A DNA stretch of 64,000 nucleotides from Rubripirellula sp. (GTDB lineage Bacteria > Planctomycetota > Planctomycetia > Pirellulales > Pirellulaceae): assembly GCA_012270065.1 (NCBI GenBank), contig JAAXJB010000047.1, positions 1 through 64,000 on the forward strand, read 5' to 3'. Positions 37,905 through 47,326 of the stretch are shown in pieces. Positions within the stretch are counted from its first letter, which is position 1. Every line of letters starts with the position of its first letter. The notes below the pieces were generated by a model. The model saw nothing but the letters and a program-made list of their open reading frames with translations. It had not been told where the DNA came from and did no database searches. Both the position numbers and the translations under genes were made by a program.

Positions 37905-38459
37905 TCATTGGCTGTTTTTCTTCTCAAGAAGAGATTCGATGCGGACAAGCGTGTCCCGAATTTCGCTCAATATCGCGTCGCCACTTGCATCCAACTGTTT
38001 GTTATCGGTTTGTGTCGTCTCGACGGTTGCTTGGGTTACTGACTGCGATTCCCGCTGATTGAGAACGGATTCCCGAAAGTCAGGGGCCTGCACAATACCC
38101 GTTAGGGAAACCAGTGAACCGACCCCCGATTGGCCCGCAGTTTCCACGGTCAAAGTATGCAGATCAAAGAATCGCATGATTGGCCCTTGGACCATTCCCA
38201 TATCAGTGATTTTTTCAAGTGGAATGGTTTTCTCCACCCGTACAAAAATTCCCTTGCGTACTTTGAGTGCTTTATCAGTCAAGACACACTCCATTCGAGC
38301 CAGATAACGTCGCGTGATTGCATAGCCGATTGGGAACCACAACAGCAGCAATGGAATACCGACAATCGTCATTGTGAAGACAACAGCGCCGCTGAGAAGC
38401 CAGTAGGTGCAAACCTTGGGACTGAATTCCGCCCGCTGGATGATGTTTTCGTTGGACAT
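37905..38459 (-). CDS. Bacterial PH-domain (YdbS/YdbT-type) membrane protein
   Basis: Two hydrophobic segments (YWLLSGAVVFTMTIVGIPLLLLWFPIGY, probably a hairpin) are followed by a bPH2-type domain: RRYLARMECVLTDKALKVRKGIFVRVEKTIPLEKITDMGMVQGPIMRFFDLHTLTVETAG matches the family course (quoted pieces: YLARMECVLTDKALKVRKGI, KTIPLEKITDM, FFDLHTLTVETAG). The C-terminal about 55 residues are polar with a possible coiled coil (SEIRDTLVRIESLLEKKN). Start ATG 38459 (MSNENI) is preferred to an upstream frame extension to 38555. Function unknown; such domains often scaffold envelope proteins. Confidence 0.85.
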   Translation of the reverse strand: MSNENIIQRAEFSPKVCTYWLLSGAVVFTMTIVGIPLLLLWFPIGYAITRRYLARMECVLTDKALKVRKGIFVRVEKTIPLEKITDMGMVQGPIMRFFDLHTLTVETAGQSGVGSLVSLTGIVQAPDFRESVLNQRESQSVTQATVETTQTDNKQLDASGDAILSEIRDTLVRIESLLEKKNSQ

Positions 38460-38952
38460 GAGTTGATCAGTCGTTGTGAGAAGAGAAATGATTCGTCCGG
38501 ATTCTATCTGAGAAGCATTCCAGGTTTTACCCCGCATCCGCGAATGCGCATTCAAACGTTGGGGTCAATTTGAAATCGACATGCAGATCGTCAAGGGATC
38601 CTTGGTTGCCTGCCAATGTTCGCGGCATTGTAGCAGTGGCAGACCCCTCTGACTCGTTTGTACATTCTTGTGCCTGCGAAACCAGTACTGAGTGTCAGGT
38701 CAGTACCACTGTTGATTCCATCAAGCAACCGAGCGGAGCGGTCGTCAGACGCGGAGAGTGGAGCTCAGGAAGACCGAAGACCTGCGAGAGATAAGGCGGT
38801 GAGAGAGGGTATTTTGGTTGCAAGCTGTCGCGCCGTCATGGGCGGATTCTTGGCAAACTGAGCTTGCCGCCAATTGTGCATCACGATTATGAACACATGC
38901 CAGTGAGTCATGTCCATCACCTCGCAATTCGAGAGACATCGAAGGTTTGTCC
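38460..38952. other. Divergent intergenic region
   Basis: About 490 bases between the PH-domain gene and the first glycosyltransferase. It contains the 12-base palindrome GAATGCGCATTC near 38544-38555. GAAGG at 38941-38945 is the likely ribosome site for the glycosyltransferase. No other gene or RNA seen. Confidence 0.35.
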
Positions 38953-40278
38953 TTGCAGCGGCAAAAACGAGCTTTGAGCATCGATATGCTCAACACAGCC
39001 ACAGCTGGGGGAGCAGCGGTAGCAGCGGATCGCTTGCATCGCGGTTTGCTAGCATTGGGTGTGGAGAGTTGCCTGTGGCACAAGCCGACACGCAGTGGGG
39101 TTTCGAATGATGCGTTTGCAGGTCAGCCGCTGGATTTGGCCGTCCCAAGGTGGCGTCATCCATTCGTTTCTTTGGCGACGAAGGTACGTGATCGTCGTGC
39201 GCTGAAAGATCGCCCGCCTGGACTTGAGCTTTATACCACGCCTTGGCGTGGAACCACGACTTGCTTTGACAAGTCGCAATTGAAGGGTGATGTGCTGCAT
39301 CTGCATTGGGTCAATCGCTGGTTGGACTGGCAGAGTTTTTTTCAATCGCTGCCAGAACAACACCCTGTGGTGTGGACTCTCCATGATATGAATCCGATCA
39401 CAGGCGGATGTCATCACGCAGACCTTTGTGATGGTTTTCAATCCGGGTGTGGGAACTGTCCCCAGTTATCTGTCAGGCAACGCGGGATGACGGATATTTC
39501 AAGCCAGGGATTCGAACTCAAACATCGGGCTTACCGCCGAAAGAATTTACACATCGTTACGCCCAGTCGCTGGTTAGAAAATCAGGCGAGACGGAGTTTG
39601 CTTACCGTGGATGCAACGGTTCAGACCATTTACAACGGTTTGGATCTCAAGCAATTTTCACCTGGTGATCGCGGTTCGGCGCGGCGCGAATTGGGGATCC
39701 CCGAAGATTCGACCGTGGTTGCGTTCGGGGCTGCTTCGCTTGGGAATCGGCGCAAGGGTGCGCAGGAGTTCTATGAAGCCATATCATCATTGCCTGGGTC
39801 ATCCAAAGTTGTCTGTCTTGGATTTGGGGATCCTGCACAGATGCCATCGAATTCCGGGTCTGTCGACTTTCGGTCCACTGGCTTTCTACGGACACCAGAA
39901 GAGCTGGTACGTGTTTATTCAGCGTCTGACTTTTTTGTAATGCCGTCACTTGGTGAGAATATGCCCCAGACGGTGGTGGAGGCGATGGCCTGCGGAATAC
40001 CCACGGTTGCATTTTCAGTCGGTGGAATTCCTGAGATTGTACGTCCTGGTGAAACAGGTTTACTGGCGGCTTTGCAGGATTGCAGCGAACTTGCCCGACA
40101 CATTCAGTGGATGATCGATCATCCTGCCGAACGATTGGAAATGGGTTTGCGGAGTCGAATGCTCGTCTGCGACGAATTTGATCTGGACCGCCAAACGGGG
40201 AAATATCTACGTTTATATGAGCAGGCCAGCCAAGCGGCGTGGTTTTCCGCCAGCCCAGAAATGCTTCGCAGTGCCTGA
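38953..40278 (+). CDS. GT4-family glycosyltransferase
   Basis: Retaining glycosyltransferase with a GT-B fold, family GT4, probably in extracellular or surface polysaccharide synthesis at the cytoplasmic membrane. N-terminal domain: LSIDMLNTATAGGAAVAADR (first beta strand and glycine-rich loop), then LHWVNRWLDW and LHDMNPITGGCHHADLCDGF with CGNCPQL, a Cys pattern seen in WcaC-like enzymes. C-terminal donor domain: NGLDLKQFSPGD and GENMPQTVVEAMACGIPTV with the E-x7-E motif, then GGIPEIV. No ATG lies before the first beta strand, so a TTG start is needed: TTG 38953 sits seven bases after GAAGG; TTG 38947 is the alternative. A GT2-like gene follows after 178 bases on the same strand. Confidence 0.88.
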   Translation: MQRQKRALSIDMLNTATAGGAAVAADRLHRGLLALGVESCLWHKPTRSGVSNDAFAGQPLDLAVPRWRHPFVSLATKVRDRRALKDRPPGLELYTTPWRGTTTCFDKSQLKGDVLHLHWVNRWLDWQSFFQSLPEQHPVVWTLHDMNPITGGCHHADLCDGFQSGCGNCPQLSVRQRGMTDISSQGFELKHRAYRRKNLHIVTPSRWLENQARRSLLTVDATVQTIYNGLDLKQFSPGDRGSARRELGIPEDSTVVAFGAASLGNRRKGAQEFYEAISSLPGSSKVVCLGFGDPAQMPSNSGSVDFRSTGFLRTPEELVRVYSASDFFVMPSLGENMPQTVVEAMACGIPTVAFSVGGIPEIVRPGETGLLAALQDCSELARHIQWMIDHPAERLEMGLRSRMLVCDEFDLDRQTGKYLRLYEQASQAAWFSASPEMLRSA

Positions 40279-40456
40279 CTTCCGGGTTACCTGATTTACG
40301 GAAGACATGAAGCGATTCGGATCTGGCAGCAGCTTGAGACCGCAGAGATCAGTTTTCAGCATGATTCCTGCATGAACCGGTCAAAGCAGTAGTTGGCTGA
40401 AGGATTCCAACAGCGGTGGTATTGAGATTCCCGACCTGAAACAGAAAGTCCACGGA

Positions 40457-41413
40457 ATGCAGATCACAAATTGCCAGCCCACGCTGGAGACACCTGTGGC
40501 GATGTTTGTGTTCAATCGTCCAGATGTGACTGATCGCGTTTTCGCCGAGGTGCGTCGAGCGCAGCCACGCCGGTTGTTCATCATTGGCGATGGAGCCCGT
40601 GGTGACCGGGACGGTGAGTTGGAGCGCGTCACGTTGACGCGAGATATTGTCAATCGTGTCGATTGGAAATGTGATCTGCAGACACTCTTTGCCGACCAGA
40701 ACATGGGTTGTAAAAAGCGGGTGTCCAGTGGCCTGGAGTGGGTTTTCCAACAGGTGGAAGACGCAATCATTCTTGAGGACGACTGCCTTCCTCACCCAAG
40801 TTTCTTCGGCTACTGTCAGGAACTGCTTGAAGTCTATCGCGACGACAAACGGGTTGGTGCAATCAGTGGCAACAATTTCCAGAATGGCATCAGTCGCACA
40901 CCGCACAGCTATTACTTTTCCAAGTATTTCCACTGTTGGGGCTGGGCTTCATGGCGTCGGACATGGAAAAACTTTGATCTGAATTTCGAGACATGGCCAG
41001 CGTTTCGTGATCAGGATGGACTGGCGACGGTCGCAGACTCGGCAACCGAGTCGTGGTACTGGACAAACCTGTTCAATCAACAGCATGCTGGTGGGACAAA
41101 CATCAGCAGTTGGGCATATCCATGGCTCTACAGTGCGTGGGCACAGAACGCGCTGACGATTCTTCCGGATGTCAATCTGATCAGCAACATCGGTTTTACG
41201 GGTGATGGTACCCATTGCAATGATTCTGACTCCAAGTTTGCCAATCTTCCGGTGCATGACATTGGGAAACTGGATCATCCGGACACCGTTTTCAGGTGCG
41301 TTGAAGCAGACAGGTATACCTTCGGCCGGAACTACTATCGGGATTCGATTTCACGCCGTGCCCGGCGAATGTGTCGTCAGGTACTCAAAGGCGCCAGACG
41401 GGCTGCAGCCTGA
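40457..41413 (+). CDS. GT2-like glycosyltransferase (HlpA-like)
   Basis: GT-A fold protein of the type sometimes labelled hemolytic protein HlpA-like. It opens TPVAMFVFNRPDVTDRVFAEV, typical of that family. The metal-binding D-x-D-like motif is AIILEDDCLPHPSFF. Then comes KYFHCWGWASWRRTWKNFD, strongly conserved in the family, and a C-terminal basic helix (RDSISRRARRMCRQVLKGARR). Length 318 is normal. No signal peptide or membrane helix. It probably acts with the GT4 protein upstream on one surface polymer (inference from adjacency). Confidence 0.87.
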   Translation: MQITNCQPTLETPVAMFVFNRPDVTDRVFAEVRRAQPRRLFIIGDGARGDRDGELERVTLTRDIVNRVDWKCDLQTLFADQNMGCKKRVSSGLEWVFQQVEDAIILEDDCLPHPSFFGYCQELLEVYRDDKRVGAISGNNFQNGISRTPHSYYFSKYFHCWGWASWRRTWKNFDLNFETWPAFRDQDGLATVADSATESWYWTNLFNQQHAGGTNISSWAYPWLYSAWAQNALTILPDVNLISNIGFTGDGTHCNDSDSKFANLPVHDIGKLDHPDTVFRCVEADRYTFGRNYYRDSISRRARRMCRQVLKGARRAAA

Positions 41414-41507
41414 TCTCAATCAGGATTTGCACTGCGATAAATCGAGGGCACGAACCTCCGTGATTTCGACATCACGGAGCAGCTTGCTGGATGAGGCAAG
41501 TCGATCT

Positions 41508-41581
41508 GGAACAGGCAGGGCAACCCGGAACAGGTAGGGCAAACCGGAACAGGCAGGGCAATCCGGAACAGGTGTGGTCCG
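41508..41581 (+). repeat. 19-bp tandem repeat, 3.8 copies
   Basis: Three copies of a 19-base unit (consensus GGAACAGGCAGGGCAAYCC, starting at 41508, 41527 and 41546) and a partial fourth from 41565. Units differ at only a few positions. Nineteen is not a multiple of three, so it is non-coding. It lies between the convergent stops of the GT2-like and kinase genes. Confidence 0.92.
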
Positions 41582-41589
41582 AAGCCGGT

Positions 41590-44500
41590 TCATTTGGTGC
41601 TGTAGGCTTCCGTTTCGAGCCATTGAGTCATCGTTTTGAAGACTTCATGCGCGCTGATGATGTGGTGTGCTGAAAAAAGGACGTGCTTTTTGTTGGCACT
41701 ACCCAGATCGTTGAACATCGGTTTCTGTGAAGTTTCGACTGGAAAAACCTGATCGGAGGTTCCATTCATCATCAGCACTGGCTGTTTCACTTCGGGCGTG
41801 AAGTGAAAGGCCTGGATTTCGGGGCGGTTCTTATGCCACTTTGTGTATCCACCGGATAGCAAAACAGCTGCTTGATATCGAGTGTCGGTCGCCAACGCCA
41901 TGGGGCCCCGAAGAGCTCCATTACTCAGGCCAAAGTAGACAATCCGCTTGGGATCAACATCTTCGCGTGTGAGCAGATAATCGACGACCCTTGATCCATC
42001 TTTGGTGACAGCAATGTAGTCATCCCTCGCCCGGATCGGTGTGCTTTGAAACTGTTGGCCAATGGTGTTTCCCGACCATCTTTCATACGTGCCCTGATAA
42101 ACCGGAAAGCATACGATCCGTCCACTGTTTGCCAGACGTTTCAGTAAGCTGACGTGGGGCTCTTTTTCAACTTTGAGTTCCCTGCCGTTTTCCCATGCTG
42201 ATACACCCGGCACAAAGATGATGGTTTCCATGCTCCCCTGGGCTTGTTCGGGAATCAATAAATGGACTTTGAACCGTTCGCTGTTATAAGCGGCATTGAT
42301 TTCAACCACATCATGCCGGAATTTCCTGTTGATTCCTGTCTGGGTATTCGACGATTTGATCGTCCGTCCCAATGGTAAGTCATGGTCGTAAAGATACATG
42401 GCCCGAAGCCTCTCAAATGGTTCACGTTCGGGTCCCAGGTCGAGGCTCTTTGGTTTGGCTACGCTCGCCAGTATGTTTCCACCAGGTTCCAGTCCGTCTG
42501 GATATCGAACACAGCGGAAGCCGTTTTGTGGACTGCGATCCCATGGCGAGGTACTGAATGATTCGTTGAAAGAGTAATACGGTGATGTCCAGTCACCGCC
42601 AAGTGCATATTGATGTCCGTGATCATCGGCTGTTCGGCACCATTCGCGTACATTTCCGGCCAGATCCAGTGCGTCGAAACGGCCAACACCGGTCATGATT
42701 CCGCATGCTTTCGGTCCTGCACTGAGGAAGTTTCCTGCTGCGGCCATGATTCCCGGCTGGTCGGAGTCGGCAGCCCATTTCCAGTGATGCAGAGTCGGCA
42801 GGTCCTTGGAGCAGAATCTTGCATAGGCATTCGCTTCAAACCAACTGACACCACCCACCGGATAATTTCCTTGCCCTTTCGGATAGTGACCATTTTGCCA
42901 GAGGGCTGGTCCTGGTTGACCGGTTTGGTCAACGAAAGACTTCACGGCTTGAGCCCAGCCAAGCGTTTTTCCGTCCTGTTGGAAAATCAGACCATCCCAG
43001 AGGGCAGCATTCTGATATCCACCTGCATCCACGAAGGTTTGAAATTGTTCATTTGATACTTCCAGTTTATCGATCCAGAATTCATTCAGAATCATGTCCT
43101 GCTGTTTTTCCTTACCGCAGATCCAGACCATGTCTTGTTGCTGATCCTGATTCCGGACGAGATAACGGCACGCAGAAGTCTTGAATGCTTGTGGTACCTT
43201 CAGCTGTAATTCCCTTGTGACATACCCCGTTTTTTCAAACCGTATCCGTATGGGGCCCTTCGGTATCGGGATGTCAATCAACGGAGTCATGCCCAGAGTC
43301 AACCACTGACCTTGCTCAGAAGTGGCGTCACGGATTCTGACAGTCGTTCCATTTGGCAGCTGGTCAAAACTGGTGGTCAGCATGAGATCACTCATGATGT
43401 CCTGGAACAGGGAATCCGACTTGATGCTGGGTCCGAGGGATTGAATCATCTGGTAGGCAGCAACGGACTGTTGATCATTCATCAGTTGCAGAAGTTGTGG
43501 GGCGATGATTTCCCGTGCTTCTTTCAGCTCTTTTGCCTGTTCAAGGGTTTTTTCCAACTCAGTGGAAGTCAATGCGAGCTGCAACTCCTGACTTTGACGT
43601 TGCCTGTTCTCGCGGTAAACCACGATACTTGTCAGTGAGACGATGAGAAACAGCACAAAACTGATGATGCTTGTGTATACCTGATATCTGTGTCTGTTGA
43701 TGAATAGAGAGGTCTTACGGATCAAAGACGGTGGTCGAGCTTCGATGGGAAGATCATTTCGAAATCGTTCAATGTCATCAGATAGGGACTTGGCTGTTGG
43801 ATAACGACTATCCGGCTCTTTTTCCAGACATTTGGCTACAATCCAATTCAGTTCATGGCCAGTACACTGGGCGAGTTCGGCAGGGGTAGTCTGACGGTTT
43901 TCAGCAAGTCGCTGCAGGTTATCTGATAATTGAATGCTCCGTCTCAAATCACTCGGAATACTCTCTCGGGTAATCGTCAGGTGATCCTCCAAAGTTTCCG
44001 CGGCGGAGAATTCTGCGGACAGGGGGATATCACCACAGACAAGCTCATGCAAGACCGTGCCCAGAGAGTAGATGTCAGAGCGGGTGTCGATGTCACTCTG
44101 GTTTGCGGATGCCTGCTCAGGACTCATGTACCCCAAAGTGCCAATGATTTGATTGGCCTGCGTGATTGGGTTTTCCGAGGGCGCATCCGTCAGATGTGAT
44201 TTCGCGACACCAAAGTCAATGAGTTTCGGAACAGGGTGGTGATTGTACTCCGTGATCAGAATGTTCGAGGGTTTCAGGTCGCGATGGATGATGCCACGGT
44301 AGTGTGCATGTTGAACACCCTGACAGACCTGCTGAAAGAGTTGTAGACGTTCGTCCAACGATAACTGATGGTCGTCGCAATACTGTGTGATCGGTATTCC
44401 ATCAACCAGCTCCATGACAACGAAAGGTTGGGCATTGGCGATCGAACCGGCAGTATAGACAGCAGCAATGTTGGGATGATGTAAGCTGGCCATGCAGTGG

Positions 44501-44883
44501 CGTTCCGCTTCGAAACGCTTCATTGCCTGTTCATCCAACAACGAAGTTCTCAGGATCTTCAGTGCTACCTTGCGGTGGACGGGTTGCAATTGTTCCGCGA
44601 GATAGACAATCCCCATCCCGCCTTCACCGATCTTTTCAAGAATCGAGTACCCCGGTATCTGAGGCAGCTCGCAGTTTGGCAGCTGGGAAGAGTCACGGGT
44701 TTCTGCATGAACACCGGAATCGAGCAGAGAACAATCTTCCTGATCTGCGATCAACAGGTTCTGCATTCTTGCCCGCAGCGTTGTGTTGTCCCCGCAAACC
44801 TGATTCAGATAGAGCGCTCGGAGATGTTCAGATTCAATTTCGGTGGCAACACGGAAGATCTTTTCTTCGTCCGGTGTCGACAT
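41590..44883 (-). CDS. Ser/Thr kinase - TM - PEGA - SUMF1-like - alpha/beta hydrolase protein
   Basis: A 1097-residue multi-domain membrane protein. Hanks-type kinase about 80-375: GEGGMG loop 87-92, K109 (VALK), HRD 200-202 with K204 and N207, DFG 223-225, and SPEQA; all catalytic residues are present. Membrane helix about 402-424, then a coiled coil to about 460. PEGA domain about 508-565. SUMF1/FGE-like domain about 597-796 (FWIDKLEVSNEQF, YPVGGVSWFEANAYARF, ALDLAGNVREWC, NGFRCVRYP); it lacks the two active-site Cys of true formylglycine-generating enzyme. C-terminal alpha/beta hydrolase about 870-1097 with nucleophile elbow G-L-S987-N-G, D1044 (GTSDQVFP) and H1079. The ECF sigma gene 114 bases upstream is its usual partner. 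Confidence 0.93.
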   Translation of the reverse strand: MSTPDEEKIFRVATEIESEHLRALYLNQVCGDNTTLRARMQNLLIADQEDCSLLDSGVHAETRDSSQLPNCELPQIPGYSILEKIGEGGMGIVYLAEQLQPVHRKVALKILRTSLLDEQAMKRFEAERHCMASLHHPNIAAVYTAGSIANAQPFVVMELVDGIPITQYCDDHQLSLDERLQLFQQVCQGVQHAHYRGIIHRDLKPSNILITEYNHHPVPKLIDFGVAKSHLTDAPSENPITQANQIIGTLGYMSPEQASANQSDIDTRSDIYSLGTVLHELVCGDIPLSAEFSAAETLEDHLTITRESIPSDLRRSIQLSDNLQRLAENRQTTPAELAQCTGHELNWIVAKCLEKEPDSRYPTAKSLSDDIERFRNDLPIEARPPSLIRKTSLFINRHRYQVYTSIISFVLFLIVSLTSIVVYRENRQRQSQELQLALTSTELEKTLEQAKELKEAREIIAPQLLQLMNDQQSVAAYQMIQSLGPSIKSDSLFQDIMSDLMLTTSFDQLPNGTTVRIRDATSEQGQWLTLGMTPLIDIPIPKGPIRIRFEKTGYVTRELQLKVPQAFKTSACRYLVRNQDQQQDMVWICGKEKQQDMILNEFWIDKLEVSNEQFQTFVDAGGYQNAALWDGLIFQQDGKTLGWAQAVKSFVDQTGQPGPALWQNGHYPKGQGNYPVGGVSWFEANAYARFCSKDLPTLHHWKWAADSDQPGIMAAAGNFLSAGPKACGIMTGVGRFDALDLAGNVREWCRTADDHGHQYALGGDWTSPYYSFNESFSTSPWDRSPQNGFRCVRYPDGLEPGGNILASVAKPKSLDLGPEREPFERLRAMYLYDHDLPLGRTIKSSNTQTGINRKFRHDVVEINAAYNSERFKVHLLIPEQAQGSMETIIFVPGVSAWENGRELKVEKEPHVSLLKRLANSGRIVCFPVYQGTYERWSGNTIGQQFQSTPIRARDDYIAVTKDGSRVVDYLLTREDVDPKRIVYFGLSNGALRGPMALATDTRYQAAVLLSGGYTKWHKNRPEIQAFHFTPEVKQPVLMMNGTSDQVFPVETSQKPMFNDLGSANKKHVLFSAHHIISAHEVFKTMTQWLETEAYSTK

Positions 44884-44997
44884 GAGTCAATTCTCCCAAT
44901 CTGTTCACCCTCATATTCTGATGAACGGAAGCCCCTGGTTACTGGGAGTCAGTGCGATCAATGGAAACAAAATCATCAGAAAAAAATGGATGAAAAG

Positions 44998-45615
44998 TCA
45001 ATCAGCTGGCAAGTCCGAGGCGTTTCCCTCCATGTTGACCTTCAACCATGCCCTGGCGAACCGCCAATCCTGATCTGCTGTCGAGGTCGAGATATCCAGA
45101 ACATTCGCCGCTTCCCGGTTGGAAAGCCCTGTAAAAAACCGCAGTTCTACGAGTTTTGCTTTACGTGGATGAGCGTCGGCAAGAGCGGTCAATGCTTCGT
45201 TGAGGGTCAAGAGTTCCGTTGGACTTGGGGTCAATTCCTGTTCCAGTTCGTATCGCTGCACACGATTGAATTCACCGCCACCCCTCAATGATTTTTTTCG
45301 GCGAGCCTGCTCAATCAGGATTCTGCGCATTGCAGTGGAAGCCGCACCGAAAAAATGACCTCGACTGTTCCACTTTTGAGCGTTCTCTTTTTTCGTCAGC
45401 CGAAGATAAGCTTCGTGTACCAGCGCAGTCGGTTGGAGAGTCTGTCCGGCTGGTTCAGCAGCCAACCTTGATTCAGCCAATTTTCGCAGTTCGGCATAAA
45501 CAAGTGGCAGTAAATCAGCAGACGCCTCCTGCGTGTCATCCTGCATGCGCTCAAGAGCAGATTCAATCTTGTTTTCCTGAGTCTGTTGCGGCTCAAGGAG
45601 AGTGGATTCGGACAT
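44998..45615 (-). CDS. ECF sigma factor (planctomycete ECF, kinase-associated)
   Basis: Sigma-70 family transcription factor, ECF type, with region 2 (LLPLVYAELRKLAESRLAAEPAGQTLQPTALVHEAYLRLTK read in pieces: LVYAELRKLAESRLAAE, QPTALVHEAYLRL) and region 4 (RKAKLVELRFFTGLSNREAA, VLDISTSTADQDWRFARAWL). This type is the Sig-70_X6-like group, often encoded next to a Ser/Thr kinase. The kinase gene follows 114 bases downstream on the same strand, so kinase signalling may control this sigma factor (inference from known associations). ATG 45615 gives 205 residues, the normal size. No anti-sigma factor is visible nearby. Confidence 0.93.
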   Translation of the reverse strand: MSESTLLEPQQTQENKIESALERMQDDTQEASADLLPLVYAELRKLAESRLAAEPAGQTLQPTALVHEAYLRLTKKENAQKWNSRGHFFGAASTAMRRILIEQARRKKSLRGGGEFNRVQRYELEQELTPSPTELLTLNEALTALADAHPRKAKLVELRFFTGLSNREAANVLDISTSTADQDWRFARAWLKVNMEGNASDLPAD

Positions 45616-46083
45616 CAGTGTTTCTTACTCATTGCGGGGGGGAGGGTTGTGCAAAAAAGCGAGGACTGAAATTCGGGTGTTCCGCGCTGCGGCAGCAGCC
45701 AACTCTGGCAAATCACTGTAATTGATACCGGACCGGTTGTGTGATCAAAAGTGGTTGCAATGCAATCCGATCTCATGTTGCGACAGGTTCAGTTGGATTT
45801 GCATCTGAATGAGAAAATCGAGCCCAAATCCGGTAGCAACCAAATCTGCAGAATTTCGCCCCGCTGATGCAGGTTCAACTCGTTTCTCGTATGGTTGATT
45901 TGATCTGCTGTCAGGCACGCGTCACGGCCAGTTTCAGAAGAGCCTGTCACACGGATTTGCGAGCGCTACCGGAGGTTTTTGCGTCCAACAGTATGGTTCG
46001 ATCATGACGAAATGGCTGGATTCGCGGTTGTCGCTGTTCATGCAAATCAATCCAAACGAACTGGAGAGATCGCCAGTCTCCCA
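45616..46083. other. Intergenic region without recognised content
   Basis: About 470 bases between the sigma factor and the convergent-side end of the nuclease gene. Short frames on both strands are unconvincing. No tRNA, repeat or terminator with a T-run seen. Confidence 0.35.
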
Positions 46084-46725
46084 CTAGCCCTTGCAGAGGC
46101 CACACGGTCTTCCTTCATTGGGACCGCAGGGGCGTCCGCGTTTTGTGTTTCGGTAGTTTTTGCAACTCGAGTTGTGACGGACCCCCGATGACAGATTCAA
46201 CCAGTAACCCGCTTCCGGGGCTTGAACCGATCTGCTGCCAGTGGACGAAGTTTGTCCAGTGCGTCTGAAATCCCATGGAGCAATGGGGTTACTGTCGGCC
46301 CACAGCCCAAGCTTTGTTTTCCGAGCCTGTGTTTCAAGATTCGCTAGCCGCTGTTCGTCATTGTAATACTTGTAATGCCACGCCCATCCATCTTGAATCA
46401 TCTTCGCGTTCACATCCGTATTCTCATGATGGATGATGCCAAGAATTCTGCCGTACCTGTCAGTGCCTGTTTTATTGAGCTGAATGACTTTTCCATGAAC
46501 CATCGCGGCAAGTGCCTGTTTTGATCTGTTGCCAAAACTCTGTTTTGTTTCCGGTGCATCGATCCCATAGAGGCGAACTTTCAGCGGCTTCCGATTCACC
46601 AGCAGGGTGACGGTATCACCATCGGTAACCCCCACCACCTTTCCGGTGAGTTGTTCCGAGATGGTGGGTGGCTTGGCGAGTGCGAGGCTTGAGCCAATGA
46701 GCAGAATCAGTGCTATGAATCGCAT
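46084..46725 (-). CDS. Secreted thermonuclease (SNase family) with Cys-rich tail
   Basis: Staphylococcal nuclease-like, calcium-dependent DNase/RNase. Signal peptide MRFIALILLIGSSLALA at ATG 46725; a longer frame to 46815 has no ribosome site. Active-site pattern is complete: VTDGDTVTL (calcium Asp), VRLYGIDAPE (catalytic Arg and Glu) and DRYGRILG (second Arg). The C-terminal about 45 residues form a second small Cys-rich module (VRHNSSCKNYRNT, GRPCG, PCGLCKG), typical of a common bacterial variant and perhaps a metal or DNA-binding knob. The short 10-bp repeat at 46771-46800 is in its leader. It may scavenge nucleic acid outside the cell. Confidence 0.92.
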   Translation of the reverse strand: MRFIALILLIGSSLALAKPPTISEQLTGKVVGVTDGDTVTLLVNRKPLKVRLYGIDAPETKQSFGNRSKQALAAMVHGKVIQLNKTGTDRYGRILGIIHHENTDVNAKMIQDGWAWHYKYYNDEQRLANLETQARKTKLGLWADSNPIAPWDFRRTGQTSSTGSRSVQAPEAGYWLNLSSGVRHNSSCKNYRNTKRGRPCGPNEGRPCGLCKG

Positions 46726-47326
46726 TGCGGATGGGGGGGCTGAGGCTTGTTGGGACTTGAGCTCATTCGAGCGTCTGGGCTGTTCTGGGCTGTTCTGGGC
46801 AGGGAGACAGCACACTGGATTTTAAACGACGACAGAATTCACTTCTACCGGAACAAGTGATGAACCTGCCTCAGGACCATGTTGTCGATCCGGAGCATCT
46901 TTTCACCGGGGTTGATCTGAATTCCGGGATGCCGGTTCTCTTAGGTTGTGCGTGTGTTGTCGAATCACAGAAATATAGTCTGACTCTCTTTGCAGTGAAT
47001 CGATGGCCGTCGCTTTCCGATGGATCGGCGGTGAAACTGTTCCGGTTTCTGCGAATCATTTCATTTGCTGCACCGGGCTTTCGTACCCATCCGATATTGC
47101 CGTGCAACCAATTTACCTGCTACGTTCCCTGAGTTAGGGCAATCACGTTTGGTCAAGTGAATCACGACATTTGGTTCGTGTGACGGTAACTGCATCCAGA
47201 TTCAAGAGATAGAAGAACGCGCTGATGTGGGTGTAAAAATACACGTTGCCCAAAAGTAATTTTGGGGCTGCCGGGTTTCGGAAAGCAGCAGTGCTACTGA
47301 GGGCCAACATTCGAAGGTCAAGGAAC
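46726..47326. other. Divergent intergenic region
   Basis: About 600 bases. It holds the 10-bp repeat at 46771-46800 and a 91-codon plus-strand frame (46857-47132) that is not convincing: no ribosome site and no family resemblance. GAAGG at 47313-47317 is the likely ribosome site for the next gene. Confidence 0.35.
46771..46800 (+). repeat. 10-bp tandem repeat, three copies
   Basis: GCGTCTGGGC followed by two perfect TGTTCTGGGC units. It lies 46-75 bases upstream of the nuclease start, on the template side of its leader. Confidence 0.7.

Noticed and set aside
40279-40304. Six-pair inverted repeat CTTCCG/CGGAAG after the GT4 gene
   Set aside because: Stem short, loop 14 bases, no T-run; not called as a terminator.
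44497-45291. Plus-strand 264-codon frame
   Set aside because: Antisense to both the kinase and the ECF sigma gene, whose motifs are unmistakable.
46857-47132. Plus-strand 91-codon frame between nuclease and membrane protein
   Set aside because: Overlapped by a minus-strand frame of similar length; neither shows protein-like composition.
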